Shown here: positions 36,357-44,623 of the stretch, piece by piece
Numbering within the stretch: position 1 is the first letter of the stretch
How the letters are laid out: each line of letters opens with the position of its first letter
Source: Actinoplanes sandaracinus
GTDB lineage: Bacteria > Actinomycetota > Actinomycetes > Mycobacteriales > Micromonosporaceae
Direction: 5' to 3'
Assembly: GCF_030009775.1 (NCBI RefSeq)
Contig: NZ_JASCTH010000011.1
Coordinates: 124,001-188,000 of the forward strand
Length of the DNA: 64,000 bases
Program-made: the position numbers and the translations under genes
Notes under the pieces: model-generated
Seen by the model: only the letters and a program-made list of their open reading frames with translations
Database searches by the model: none
Told to the model about the DNA's origin: nothing

Positions 36357-39300
36357 TGCTCCCCCACCCGGCGCCACTGCGGGCCGTCCGCGTCGAAGAT
36401 CGCCATCATCCGCTCGTTGCCGTCCGCGTCGATGCTCCAGAGCTGCGCGCCGTGCGGCAGCCGGACGCTGTCCACCTTGAACTCCGCGATCACGTCGCGG
36501 CCCTCGCCGGGCGCGAAACCGTTGCCCCGGAACGGCGGGCGCTCGATCACCCAGCCGTCCATCGCACGGAGAGCCTGTTCGTTCTGCCCGCCGTAGGGGA
36601 TCCGGTAGAGGCTGGGCCGGTATGCCGGCCAGCGCAGCACGAACGCCTCCTTGGCGTCCGGCTGGAACTCCGACGAGTCGTAGTAGAGCCCCAGGGCGCC
36701 GAAGAGGTCGCTGGGGGTGCGCAGGTGCTCGACCTCGGAGGCCCGGTGCACGAACCCGGCGATCCGGTCGTAACCGCGGTCGAGGTAGTAGTCGACCTGC
36801 TCCGCGGAGACCGTCTTCTGCATGACGGTGGCCTGCTGAGCCTCGTCGCTGGCGGGCTGCGGAGCGGGCACCGGGACGGTCTGCGGCTCGGCCGCGGGAC
36901 TCTCGACGGGCTCAGCGCCCAGACCGGCCTCGGTGGCCCAGCTCGCCAGCGCGATGATCTGGGACCCCGGATATTTCGCGCCGACCGGCGTCCCCGGGTT
37001 CACCGCGAACGACCAGGTCGGGTCGGGCCAGTTGCGGATCAGGTCGTAGAACCGTGCCTGGACCGTCCGGGTCGGCTCGCCGAAGTGCTCGGTGAGCCGG
37101 TCCTTGCTGGTGAAGACGATCAGGAAGCGTTCGCCGTCCACCTCTTCGGGCAGGAAGGCGAAGCCGGACTCGCCGGGCGCGCTGCCCGGCCGGGAGTGGC
37201 TGGCGACCGGCACGAGAACTTTCGCCAGCAGCAGCGTGGACAGGAAGACGTCGTTGTTACCCGCGTCCGCGGCGTCCTGAAGATCCCGTTCAACATCGTT
37301 GGCGGCGACGAATTCCTCCGCGGCCGGGCCGCGAGACCCGGTGGCGGACCCGGAGACGCCGAGGTTGGACGCTCCAGCCGGGGTGTAGCCACCGCTCGCG
37401 ACGGGCAATACCTGCGTCGCGAAGGCCGGACCGGAGAGGGACTGCGTGGCGTAGGCGGACGCCGGGCTGCCCTGCGGCGGAAGGCCGTAGGACGGCCCCG
37501 GAACGGGCGGCATGGGAGCGGCGGGCGGCATCGGAGCGGCGTAGGCCTCCGGCACGGCCGGAACCGCCGAGCCGGTGCCCGGCCCGGACGGATAGGGGGA
37601 CGCCCCGGAACCCGGCCCGCCGACGCTGGGCGCACCCGGAATCACCGGTGGGAGCAGGTTGGTCCGCGTGGTCGCGGCCGGGGACTCGGTGGTCTCGGGC
37701 CGCGGGGCGATCGACGGCGCGGGCCCCGACGGACCGAACCGGTCGGAGGCCGGCGGCGGGGCCGGGCGGTCCCACGCGGGCGCGGTCTGCTCGGTGCCCG
37801 GGGCACGGCCCGCGCCGATCGCCTGGGCAGCGGCGGCCATCGAGGCCGGGCGCTCGGAGGGTGGGGTCACCTGGCGGCGCGGCAGGCCACCACCGGGCCC
37901 ACCGAATGCGCCCTCGGCGGCGGGCGGCGCGGCCGGGTTGACCGGCTGCTGGACGGCGGGCGCCGGTGCGCCGAACCCCGGAGCGGACGCGGCGGACCCC
38001 GGAGGCGGGGTGGAAGGCCCGAATCCCGGAGTCGGCGTGGGCGACCCGAACTCGGGACCGGACGCGGGCGAGGCCGGGCGGATCGTGGGCGAAGCCGGCG
38101 GCGCGGAGGCGCTGCTCACGGCGCCGGCGTTGGCCGCGTTGGAGGCGCCCGGGACGAATCCGGACATGCTCGTCATCGGGCCGCCACCGGTCGACTGGCC
38201 CGGCTGCCGCCGGGGCAGCGCCCCGCTGGCGGGCGGCCCGGCGGGCGGCGCACTCGCCGGCGCCGGGCTCTGCTTCCCGGCCCAGTTCGGATCGACCTGG
38301 GCTTCCGCCGGGTCGTACGGCGCGACGTGCTCGGGCACCGGCGGCGTGTTCGCCATCGGGGTCCGCACGGGCAGCGGCGCCCGCAGGTCCTGGAGGGGGC
38401 CGCGGGGGTCCTCCTCCGGACGGAACGGCATGCCCGGTTTGTCCCAGCCGGGAGTGGCCATGCCGGAACCGGCTCCGGGACGTCCCGGAGCAGCGGAGGC
38501 GGGCACAGCGGACGCCGGCGCGAGCCCCGGAGGAACGGCGCCCGGAGCGGCGAAGCTCTGAGCCGGACCGGCGGGCGGAGCCGACGGAGACTGATAGGCG
38601 GCGGGCGCCGCCGGGGAGGCGGAGACGGGGGTCCGCACCGGCAGGCCGCTCGCGGAGGTTCCGCTCGGCGTCCGGATCGGCAGCCCACCCGGCCCGACCG
38701 GCGGCGTGGCGCCGACCGGCGGGATCGGGGCGACGGCCGGAGCCACCGGTGCCGGCATCGGCATCGGCGGAGCCGTGGGCGCCGGTGGTGGAGGCGGCAC
38801 GGGAGCCGGTGAGGCGACCGGCATCGCCGGGGGCGCCGCTCCCGCCGGAACCGCGGGGGCCTGGTCGTAGGTCGGGCCACCCGCCGCCGTCCCGTCACCG
38901 GACCGGCTAGCCGCCAGCGCGGCCGCGCCCAGCTCCTGGATGCGCGAGCTGTGAGCGTCGCGGCCGGGGCCACGGGTGGGCAGCCGCAGATCGCCACGGG
39001 CGAGCTGGGCCACGAACCAGGCCGGCAGGTATCCCTCGATCGGCAGGCCGGGGTTCACGGCCAGCCACCACTCGAGGTTGGGCCAGGTGTTGGCGAGTTC
39101 CGAGTACGGCACCCGGCGCGCCGAGCCCGTGTAGTCGGCCAGGCAGGACTGCAGCGCCGCGTTCGAGGTGAACGCCAGCACGTGGGTGCGACCGCCGGTG
39201 CTCCACGTGCCCCAGCCCATCGGCGCGAGGCCGGCCAGCACGTCGGCGGAGACCGGCAACAGAAGGTCGACACCGGCGAGAATGCGGAAGTAGGACTCCT

Positions 39301-39373
39301 GGTCGTCGGTGCGCAACGCATCGCGCATCGCAGCCTCGGCGTCCGTAGCCGGTTCCCACTCGGACACGTCCAC
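36353..39373 (-). CDS. SseB-domain protein with long Pro/Ala linker and unidentified C-terminal domain, ESX-associated
   Basis: 1006 residues in four parts. An SseB-like domain (about 1-150) contains NTWPNLEWWLAVNPGLPIEGYLP. A Pro/Ala/Gly/Ser linker of about 530 residues follows. A second SseB-like domain (about 690-835) contains NWPDPTWSFAVNPGTPVGAKYPG. The C-terminal domain (about 849-1006) is of unknown type, with RIPYGG and FRGNGFAPGEGRDVIAEF. There is no signal peptide. It lies on the same strand 302 nt downstream of two WXG100 genes. I read it as a type VII substrate or scaffold; a toxin role is speculative. GTG 39373 or GTG 39367 is the start. Confidence 0.75.
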   Translation of the reverse strand: MDVSEWEPATDAEAAMRDALRTDDQESYFRILAGVDLLLPVSADVLAGLAPMGWGTWSTGGRTHVLAFTSNAALQSCLADYTGSARRVPYSELANTWPNLEWWLAVNPGLPIEGYLPAWFVAQLARGDLRLPTRGPGRDAHSSRIQELGAAALAASRSGDGTAAGGPTYDQAPAVPAGAAPPAMPVASPAPVPPPPPAPTAPPMPMPAPVAPAVAPIPPVGATPPVGPGGLPIRTPSGTSASGLPVRTPVSASPAAPAAYQSPSAPPAGPAQSFAAPGAVPPGLAPASAVPASAAPGRPGAGSGMATPGWDKPGMPFRPEEDPRGPLQDLRAPLPVRTPMANTPPVPEHVAPYDPAEAQVDPNWAGKQSPAPASAPPAGPPASGALPRRQPGQSTGGGPMTSMSGFVPGASNAANAGAVSSASAPPASPTIRPASPASGPEFGSPTPTPGFGPSTPPPGSAASAPGFGAPAPAVQQPVNPAAPPAAEGAFGGPGGGLPRRQVTPPSERPASMAAAAQAIGAGRAPGTEQTAPAWDRPAPPPASDRFGPSGPAPSIAPRPETTESPAATTRTNLLPPVIPGAPSVGGPGSGASPYPSGPGTGSAVPAVPEAYAAPMPPAAPMPPVPGPSYGLPPQGSPASAYATQSLSGPAFATQVLPVASGGYTPAGASNLGVSGSATGSRGPAAEEFVAANDVERDLQDAADAGNNDVFLSTLLLAKVLVPVASHSRPGSAPGESGFAFLPEEVDGERFLIVFTSKDRLTEHFGEPTRTVQARFYDLIRNWPDPTWSFAVNPGTPVGAKYPGSQIIALASWATEAGLGAEPVESPAAEPQTVPVPAPQPASDEAQQATVMQKTVSAEQVDYYLDRGYDRIAGFVHRASEVEHLRTPSDLFGALGLYYDSSEFQPDAKEAFVLRWPAYRPSLYRIPYGGQNEQALRAMDGWVIERPPFRGNGFAPGEGRDVIAEFKVDSVRLPHGAQLWSIDADGNERMMAIFDADGPQWRRVGEQ

Positions 39374-39674
39374 CTCTCCCCACGCGTGTCAACGAGCCAA
39401 CTCAACGCGTATAACCTACAAGGTCAGGCCACAATCACAATGGGCGGCGGCATGCTGACTGTCGGGTGGCGCTGAACACGCGCCCGGGAGAGGTCCGCCG
39501 AGGCCCCGCGGGCATGCGCCAATCTCTCAGCGCACCCATTCAATCACTTATGGTAACCGCGGGAGTCGGCGTGGGCATTACGCGAACGGGCGACCCGATG
39601 AGCCTTTCGGCCCGGCGACGTGGGGTGGATGGCCGGCGACATGTTGCGCCGGCCTCACCACGTGCGGAGAAGTG
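39374..39674. other. Region between the WXG100 genes and the SseB-domain gene
   Basis: 301 bp. A -10-like TAGGTT/TATACG cluster on the minus strand near 39400-39415 could give the SseB-domain gene its own promoter. No gene is seen. Confidence 0.45.
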
Positions 39675-39968
39675 TCACTGGAACCGGTTGGTCGCGGCAC
39701 GCTCGGTGTCGTGGTAATCGGTCCGGGACTTGTCGAGCGCGCTCCTGATCTCCTGCAGGATGCTCTGCAGGTCGCGGGAGGCCGACTGCCAGCGCTGTTG
39801 GCGCTCGTCATAGGCCTCCTTGGCCGCGCCGGACCAGGTCTCCTTCAGCTCGTTGCCCTTGCGCTCGAGATCGGCAAGGTCGTTGGTGAGGCTGGCCAGC
39901 GCCCGGCCGATGTTGGCGCTGGCGTTCTCGAGCTCGCCGAAGTTGACGAGAAGCAGGCCGTCGTTCAT
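39675..39968 (-). CDS. WXG100-family ESX protein, second of a pair
   Basis: 97 residues, helical hairpin. The turn motif is W45-S-G47 (variant WxG), and the C-terminal secretion motif is Y85-HDT-E89 (YxxxE). WXG100 proteins are exported as dimers by type VII secretion. It starts at ATG 39968 with GGAGG upstream, 16 nt after the first WXG100 gene, so the two probably make a heterodimer. Confidence 0.9.
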   Translation of the reverse strand: MNDGLLLVNFGELENASANIGRALASLTNDLADLERKGNELKETWSGAAKEAYDERQQRWQSASRDLQSILQEIRSALDKSRTDYHDTERAATNRFQ

Positions 39969-39984
39969 GGGTTCCTCCGGTAGG

Positions 39985-40302
39985 TCAGAGCGGCAGGGTG
40001 AACTGGCCGCCGGTCTGGCGGACGTAGGACGCAGCCGCGCTGTCGGTCGACTCGTAGCTGGCGCCGGAGGTACGAATCGCCTCGGCGGTCTCCGCGAGCG
40101 CGTCGTTGAGCCGCTTGAGGTCGTTCGCGTACTCGTTCTTGACGTGCTCGAACGCCAGCGCGCCCTGGCCTTTCCAAGCCCCGCTCAGCACGGACAGCTG
40201 GCCCATCAGCCGGGTCAGCATGTCCTGGAGCGAGCTGTTCACCTCGTCGAAGTCCTTGGCCGTCTGTGCCATCTTGTTTGACTCGCTCTGAGTCAGCGCC
40301 AT
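39985..40302 (-). CDS. WXG100-family ESX protein, first of a pair
   Basis: 105 residues. Turn motif W43-K-G45, export-type motif Y83-EST-D87 (YxxxD). ATG 40302 has GAGAGGGG 10 nt upstream and is preferred over a longer frame without conservation. It is divergent from eccE. A minus-strand TAGCCT at 40373-40368 may be the -10 of this two-gene operon. Confidence 0.9.
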   Translation of the reverse strand: MALTQSESNKMAQTAKDFDEVNSSLQDMLTRLMGQLSVLSGAWKGQGALAFEHVKNEYANDLKRLNDALAETAEAIRTSGASYESTDSAAASYVRQTGGQFTLPL

Positions 40303-40465
40303 ATGGACGTCACCCCTCTCGCAATTCGATCCGATGTGGACCGCAGGTCGCATCGACGTGGGCCACTAGGCTAGCCGCTTGCGATCAGGCTTGCCGCCCG
40401 CCGCGAAACAACATCGACGACGTTAGCCGCCCACCGCGAGGCGCGTCTGCCCCGGTCCGCCAACC

Positions 40466-40474
40466 TGTGGATAA
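40466..40474 (-). promoter_or_regulatory. DnaA box 1 in the esx/eccE divergent region
   Basis: Exact TTATCCACA on the minus strand (TGTGGATAA on plus), part of an 11-bp direct repeat CTGTGGATAAC. Confidence 0.6.
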
Positions 40475-40496
40475 CCGCCCGGTGGGGCGATCGATC

Positions 40497-40505
40497 TGTG
40501 GATAA
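40497..40505 (-). promoter_or_regulatory. DnaA box 2, within the candidate eccE promoter
   Basis: A second exact TTATCCACA, same orientation, 31 bp (about three helical turns) from box 1. It lies directly before the -10-like TACGAT at 40512. Confidence 0.6.
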
Positions 40506-40511
40506 CTGTCC

Positions 40512-40517
40512 TACGAT
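40512..40517 (+). promoter_or_regulatory. Candidate -10 of eccE
   Basis: TACGAT, about 50 nt before the eccE GTG; DnaA box 2 falls in the -10/-35 spacer. Confidence 0.38.
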
Positions 40518-40567
40518 GAGCCGCGCATGACCGTGAATGGATACCGGACGACGGAGAGGGGCGGTTC

Positions 40568-42352
40568 GTGAGCACCGAGGTCGCGGTCCCCATGACCGAG
40601 TCCCTGATCCGCCGGCGCCGCGGTGGCCGGCTGCTCGGAGCCCAGCCCGAGCAGATCGTCGCCACCCAGGTCGCGGCGGCGCTGGTGATGGCCGGCCTCG
40701 CGCTAGGCGGGGTGGCGATGGTGCCGGCCGTGGCCGCCGCCGCCGGTCTGCTGGCGCTGACCTGGCTGCGCCTGCGCGGCCGCTGGGCGTTCCAGTGGCT
40801 CGGTGTCCTGTTCCGCTATGCCGGCCGGCGACGGGCGGCACGGATCGACAGCACGACCGCTCTGCTGTCCTTCGCCGCCCCACGGGTCCGCCTGACGACG
40901 CTGGACCTTCCCGGCGGTCCGGCGGCCGCCCTCGCCGACGACTCCGGGCTCACCGTCCTGGTGGAGCTGGGAGACCCGGCCGACGAGACCTCCCGGGTCC
41001 CGTCGTTCGCGACCCTCCTGCACGCCACCGGCCGCGACCAGGCCGTCGGCGACCAGCCTCAGGTCCGCGCCCAGCTGGTGCTGAGCGCCGTCTCCGCCCC
41101 GACCACCCGGCCCGGAACGGACCGGGCCCAGAGCTCGTACCGCACCCTCGCCGAGGGCAGCTCCCTCGGGCACCTGCGCGCGGTCCTGGCGCTGCGGGTC
41201 TCACGCACCGGCGGCTGGTCCGACGACGAGCTGCGCCGCAGCCTCGCCGGCCTGACCCGGCGGCTGACCCGCCGCCTCGGCCCGGCACAGGCCCGCCCGC
41301 TGGGCGAGGTCGCCGCGCTCCGCGCGATCACCGACCTGGCCGGCGCCGAGTCGGCCGGCGGCGGCGACAACGCCCAGGAAACGTGGTCCGGGCTGCGGCT
41401 GGGCGGCCTGGTCCAGGCGACGTTCCGGTGCCTGCCCAGCTCGGGCACCGATCTCTCGGGCAACCTGGTGACCCGCATCCTGCATCTGCCCGCGGCCTCC
41501 ACCACGGTGGCGCTGACGGCGACCGGTCTCTTCGTCCGCCTCGCCGCCCCCGACGCCACCGCCCTGGAGACCGCGCTCCGGGCTCTGCGCGCCCTGCTGG
41601 CGGCCGACCGGGTCCGGCTCCGCCGGTGGGACGGCGCGCACCTGCCGGGGCTCGCGGCGACGCTGCCGCTCGGCGGCCAGCCTGTGGACGGGCGGCCCAT
41701 CGGCGCCCCGGAACTGGCGATCAGCCCGGCCGGCCTGATGGTCGGCCGCAACCAGAGCGGTGGGCCGGTCCTGCTCCGCCTGTTCCGGCCGGAGCCGACC
41801 CGCGCGCTGCTCGTGGGTGGGCTGCCGGGCGCCCAGTTGCTGGCGTTCCGGGCGATGGCCGTCGGAGCCCGGGTCCTGGTTCGCACCACCCGGCCGCACG
41901 CGTGGGAGCCGTTCGTGCGGGGCGCGGCCGTCCCCGGCGACTCGATCACGATCCTGCCTCCCGGGCGCCCGTTCGACGCTCCGGCCGGGTCGGTGCGGCA
42001 TCCGACCCTGACCGTCCTCGACACCGGCTCGGCCCCGGCCGGTCCCGAGCCGGCCCGGGACGCGGGCTGGCAGACCACTCTCGTGGTGCGTGACGAGTTC
42101 GGCGCCTCCGACGTGCCGCACGCCACCGAGGCCGACGTGGTGGTGCTGCAACGGCTGACGCCGGCCGAGGCCACCCTGCTCGGCGGCACGCTGGGCCTGG
42201 GCGACACCGCGCCGTACTTCCCGCGGATGCGTACCGACATGGTCGCGGTGATCAACCGGCGGGCGGTCCGGTGGGCGGCGCTCTCCCAGACCCCGATCGA
42301 GCAGAGCCTGATCGGCGAGCCGGTGCGGGGACGTTCCTTAACTCCGGCATAG
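40568..42352 (+). CDS. eccE: Type VII secretion membrane protein EccE
   Basis: 594 residues. Two N-terminal membrane helices (about 34-65) lie after a basic segment RRRRGGR, followed by a long cytoplasmic or periplasmic domain in the EccE pattern. EccE is a peripheral part of the ESX membrane complex. GTG 40568 has GGAGAGGGG upstream. It is divergent from the WXG100 pair. eccB, eccC, eccD and mycP are not in this window, so the core of the machine must be elsewhere. Confidence 0.82.
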   Translation: MSTEVAVPMTESLIRRRRGGRLLGAQPEQIVATQVAAALVMAGLALGGVAMVPAVAAAAGLLALTWLRLRGRWAFQWLGVLFRYAGRRRAARIDSTTALLSFAAPRVRLTTLDLPGGPAAALADDSGLTVLVELGDPADETSRVPSFATLLHATGRDQAVGDQPQVRAQLVLSAVSAPTTRPGTDRAQSSYRTLAEGSSLGHLRAVLALRVSRTGGWSDDELRRSLAGLTRRLTRRLGPAQARPLGEVAALRAITDLAGAESAGGGDNAQETWSGLRLGGLVQATFRCLPSSGTDLSGNLVTRILHLPAASTTVALTATGLFVRLAAPDATALETALRALRALLAADRVRLRRWDGAHLPGLAATLPLGGQPVDGRPIGAPELAISPAGLMVGRNQSGGPVLLRLFRPEPTRALLVGGLPGAQLLAFRAMAVGARVLVRTTRPHAWEPFVRGAAVPGDSITILPPGRPFDAPAGSVRHPTLTVLDTGSAPAGPEPARDAGWQTTLVVRDEFGASDVPHATEADVVVLQRLTPAEATLLGGTLGLGDTAPYFPRMRTDMVAVINRRAVRWAALSQTPIEQSLIGEPVRGRSLTPA

Positions 42353-42415
42353 ATCTCACAAAGATCGCGGGGTGTCGTTTCCACTGGTGGACAGGCCGTG
42401 GCACGATCCCGTGCC

Positions 42416-42790
42416 ATGGGCATCCTCATCCGGCTGGTGATCACCGCCGTTTCGCTGTGGATCGCGACGCTGGTGATCGACGGCATCGAACTGACCGCCG
42501 ACTCCACCACGACCAAGGCGGGCACGCTGCTCGGCGTCGCGGTGATCTTCGGCCTGGTCAACGCGGTCCTGCGGCCGATCATCAAGACCATCGGCTGCGG
42601 GCTGTACGTCTTCACGCTCGGCCTGGTCGCCATTCTGGTCAACGGACTGCTCCTGCTGCTGACCAGCTGGATCGCCGACCAGTTCGACCTGGCCTTCCAC
42701 GTGGACGGGGTGCTGCCGGCCGTGCTCGGCGCGCTGCTCGTCGGTGTCGTGAGCTGGGTGCTCAACATGCTGGTGCCGGACAACGACTGA
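42416..42790 (+). CDS. Phage-holin-family (PF04020-type) small membrane protein
   Basis: 124 residues with four membrane helices, starting MGILIRLVITAVSLWIATLVI and containing the family-typical NAVLRPIIK. This chromosomal family is widespread in actinobacteria and is not evidence of a prophage. Start ATG 42416; an in-frame GTG at 42398 is less likely. Confidence 0.85.
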   Translation: MGILIRLVITAVSLWIATLVIDGIELTADSTTTKAGTLLGVAVIFGLVNAVLRPIIKTIGCGLYVFTLGLVAILVNGLLLLLTSWIADQFDLAFHVDGVLPAVLGALLVGVVSWVLNMLVPDND

Positions 42791-42874
42791 CCGGCTGAGA
42801 AAAAGCAGGCCAGCGGGGCTCGATTGGCCTCGTGACCTGGAACATACGCAAGGACCGCCCCGTCCCCCCGACCT

Positions 42875-42880
42875 TACGGT
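42875..42880 (+). promoter_or_regulatory. Candidate -10 (TACGGT) of rarD
   Basis: TACGGT ends exactly 7 nt before ATG 42887. The GGGGGG between them could also act as a weak ribosome binding site. Confidence 0.4.
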
Positions 42881-42886
42881 GGGGGG

Positions 42887-43816
42887 ATGAGCGATGAGCG
42901 GCGTGGATATCTGTACGGCCTCACCGCGTACGTCATGTGGGGCTTCTTTCCCATCTATTTCAAGCTGCTGCGCCCGTCCCCGCCGCTGGAGATCCTGGCG
43001 CACCGGGTCGTCTGGTCGGTCGTCTTCGTCGCGCTGCTGCTCACCGGCATGCGCAACTGGCGTTTCCTGGCCCGCATCCTGCACACGCCCCGGCTGCTCG
43101 GCGGGGTCTCGCTGGCGGCCCTGCTGATCGCGGTCAACTGGGCCACCTACATCTACGGGGTCAACTCGTCCCGGGTGGTGGAGACGGCGCTCGGCTACTT
43201 CATCACGCCGCTGCTCGTGGTGCTGCTCGGTGTCACCGTGATGCGCGAACGGCTCCGGCCGCTGCAGGGGGTGGCCGTCGGGATCGGCGTGCTGGCGGTG
43301 GTGATCCTGACCGTCGACTACGGCCGGCTGCCGTACATCGCTCTCACTCTGGCCGCCTCGTTCGGCTGCTACGGCCTGATCAAGAAGCGGATGTCGCTGC
43401 CGCCCGCGGAGGGCCTGTTCGTCGAGTCCGCCGTGCTGCTCCTGCCCGCGCTGGCGTTCCTGACCTGGCTCAACCTGTCCGGCGGCGCGGAGTTCGGCCA
43501 CGTCTCGGGCCTGCACACGGTGCTGATGCTGGTCGCCGGTGTGCTCACGGCGATTCCGCTGCTGCTGTTCGCCGGTGCGGCGAACCGGGTGCCGATGGTC
43601 GGCCTCGGCATCCTGCAGTACGTCGCACCGATTCTTCAGCTCGGCGTCGGGGTGCTGATCTACCACGAGCCGATGCCGCCGGCCCGGCTCGCCGGGTTCG
43701 GTCTGGTCTGGCTGGCGCTGCTCGTCTTCACCGTGGACGGTCTGCGCAGCGCTCGTGCCGCGGCACGGGACCGCGCGGCGGTGGTGGAGCCGGTCCTTCA
43801 GGCGGGCGGTTCGTAG
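42887..43816 (+). CDS. rarD: EamA-family permease RarD
   Basis: 309 residues with ten membrane helices. The start GYLYGLTAYVMWGFFPIYFKLL and the HRVVWS motif are typical of RarD. It is a drug/metabolite transporter of unknown substrate. The 3' end overlaps the convergent anti-sigma gene by 19 bp. Confidence 0.88.
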   Translation: MSDERRGYLYGLTAYVMWGFFPIYFKLLRPSPPLEILAHRVVWSVVFVALLLTGMRNWRFLARILHTPRLLGGVSLAALLIAVNWATYIYGVNSSRVVETALGYFITPLLVVLLGVTVMRERLRPLQGVAVGIGVLAVVILTVDYGRLPYIALTLAASFGCYGLIKKRMSLPPAEGLFVESAVLLLPALAFLTWLNLSGGAEFGHVSGLHTVLMLVAGVLTAIPLLLFAGAANRVPMVGLGILQYVAPILQLGVGVLIYHEPMPPARLAGFGLVWLALLVFTVDGLRSARAAARDRAAVVEPVLQAGGS

Positions 43817-44496
43817 ACGAGCATCACCCGGTCGTCCGAGCGCACCAGTTCCAGGCGGGAGAGGCTGCCCTGGGTGAAGTGGGTGGCGGCCGGCAGCAGG
43901 AACTCCGCGCCGGGCTGGGCCAGCCAGGATCCGAGCTGTTCGGTCTGCTCGTCAGGCCCGTAGGCGACGAGCCGGAACGTGTACGGCCGGGCCGACTTGC
44001 TGTACGAGCACTGCATCTCCACCCGGCTCCCGGCGCCGGTGCTGGTGATCCGGATGGTGGCCGCGATGGGTGACGTGCTGTCGACCGGGGTCATCGCGAT
44101 CGCGGGCCCGGGCGGTGGCGTCGGCTGTCCCGGCGAGCCGCGCAGCCCCCAGAACGCCAGTCCGCCACCGATCATCAGCACCAGGACGACCGCTGTCACC
44201 GTGCTGAACACACGGATCGGGAAGGCTCGTACCCGCTTCGCGGGGGGACGGCGGGCGGGATCGGGGAAACGCTGGACAGGGCCGGGCCGGGACGACGAGA
44301 ACAGGGTCGGGTCCAGCAGACGCTCGAAGTCGTCCGCGTCCAGACGGTCCAGCATGTCCGGCACCTTGGCCAGATCGGCCACCGCCTCCCGGCAGAACGA
44401 GCAGGACGCCAGGTGGCTCTCGTACGCGGCACGTTCGATCGGCGACAGCGCGCCGAGGACATAGGCGGCGTCATCGTGCCCGTCCTCACACCGCAT
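43798..44496 (-). CDS. Membrane anti-sigma factor with zinc-finger (HxxxCxxC) domain
   Basis: 232 residues. The N-terminal ZAS domain has H28-LAS-C32-SF-C35; a membrane helix spans about 92-115 and an extracytoplasmic sensor-like beta domain follows. ECF sigma factors are held by such proteins. No sigma gene lies beside it, unlike the usual pair. ATG 44496 has GGAGG 9 nt upstream. Confidence 0.86.
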   Translation of the reverse strand: MRCEDGHDDAAYVLGALSPIERAAYESHLASCSFCREAVADLAKVPDMLDRLDADDFERLLDPTLFSSSRPGPVQRFPDPARRPPAKRVRAFPIRVFSTVTAVVLVLMIGGGLAFWGLRGSPGQPTPPPGPAIAMTPVDSTSPIAATIRITSTGAGSRVEMQCSYSKSARPYTFRLVAYGPDEQTEQLGSWLAQPGAEFLLPAATHFTQGSLSRLELVRSDDRVMLVYEPPA

Positions 44497-44623
44497 CCGA
44501 ACCGCCTCCAGCCGGGTTTGTGGTCCCGGTTGGTGGTACGCGGTATCGGTCGCGAAGGTTCAACGAACCCTTAAAGCCCCACCTCAAGCCGTGGCGGCTC
44601 AAATTCGGAGAGCGACCACCCGT

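Noticed and set aside
36353..36830. TNT-type NAD glycohydrolase as C-terminal domain of the SseB protein
   Set aside because: I tried to match the TNT motifs by eye and could not place them; the domain stays unassigned.
36452..38812. Long open frame opposite the SseB-domain gene
   Set aside because: Arg/Gly-rich shadow; the minus strand carries conserved domains and codon pattern.
40465..40506. Replication origin at the DnaA boxes
   Set aside because: Only two boxes, no dnaA/dnaN/gyr genes and no AT-rich unwinding region; a regulatory role is more likely.
42416..42790. Holin-like gene as a sign of prophage
   Set aside because: This PF04020-type family is a common chromosomal gene in actinobacteria and no other phage gene is near.
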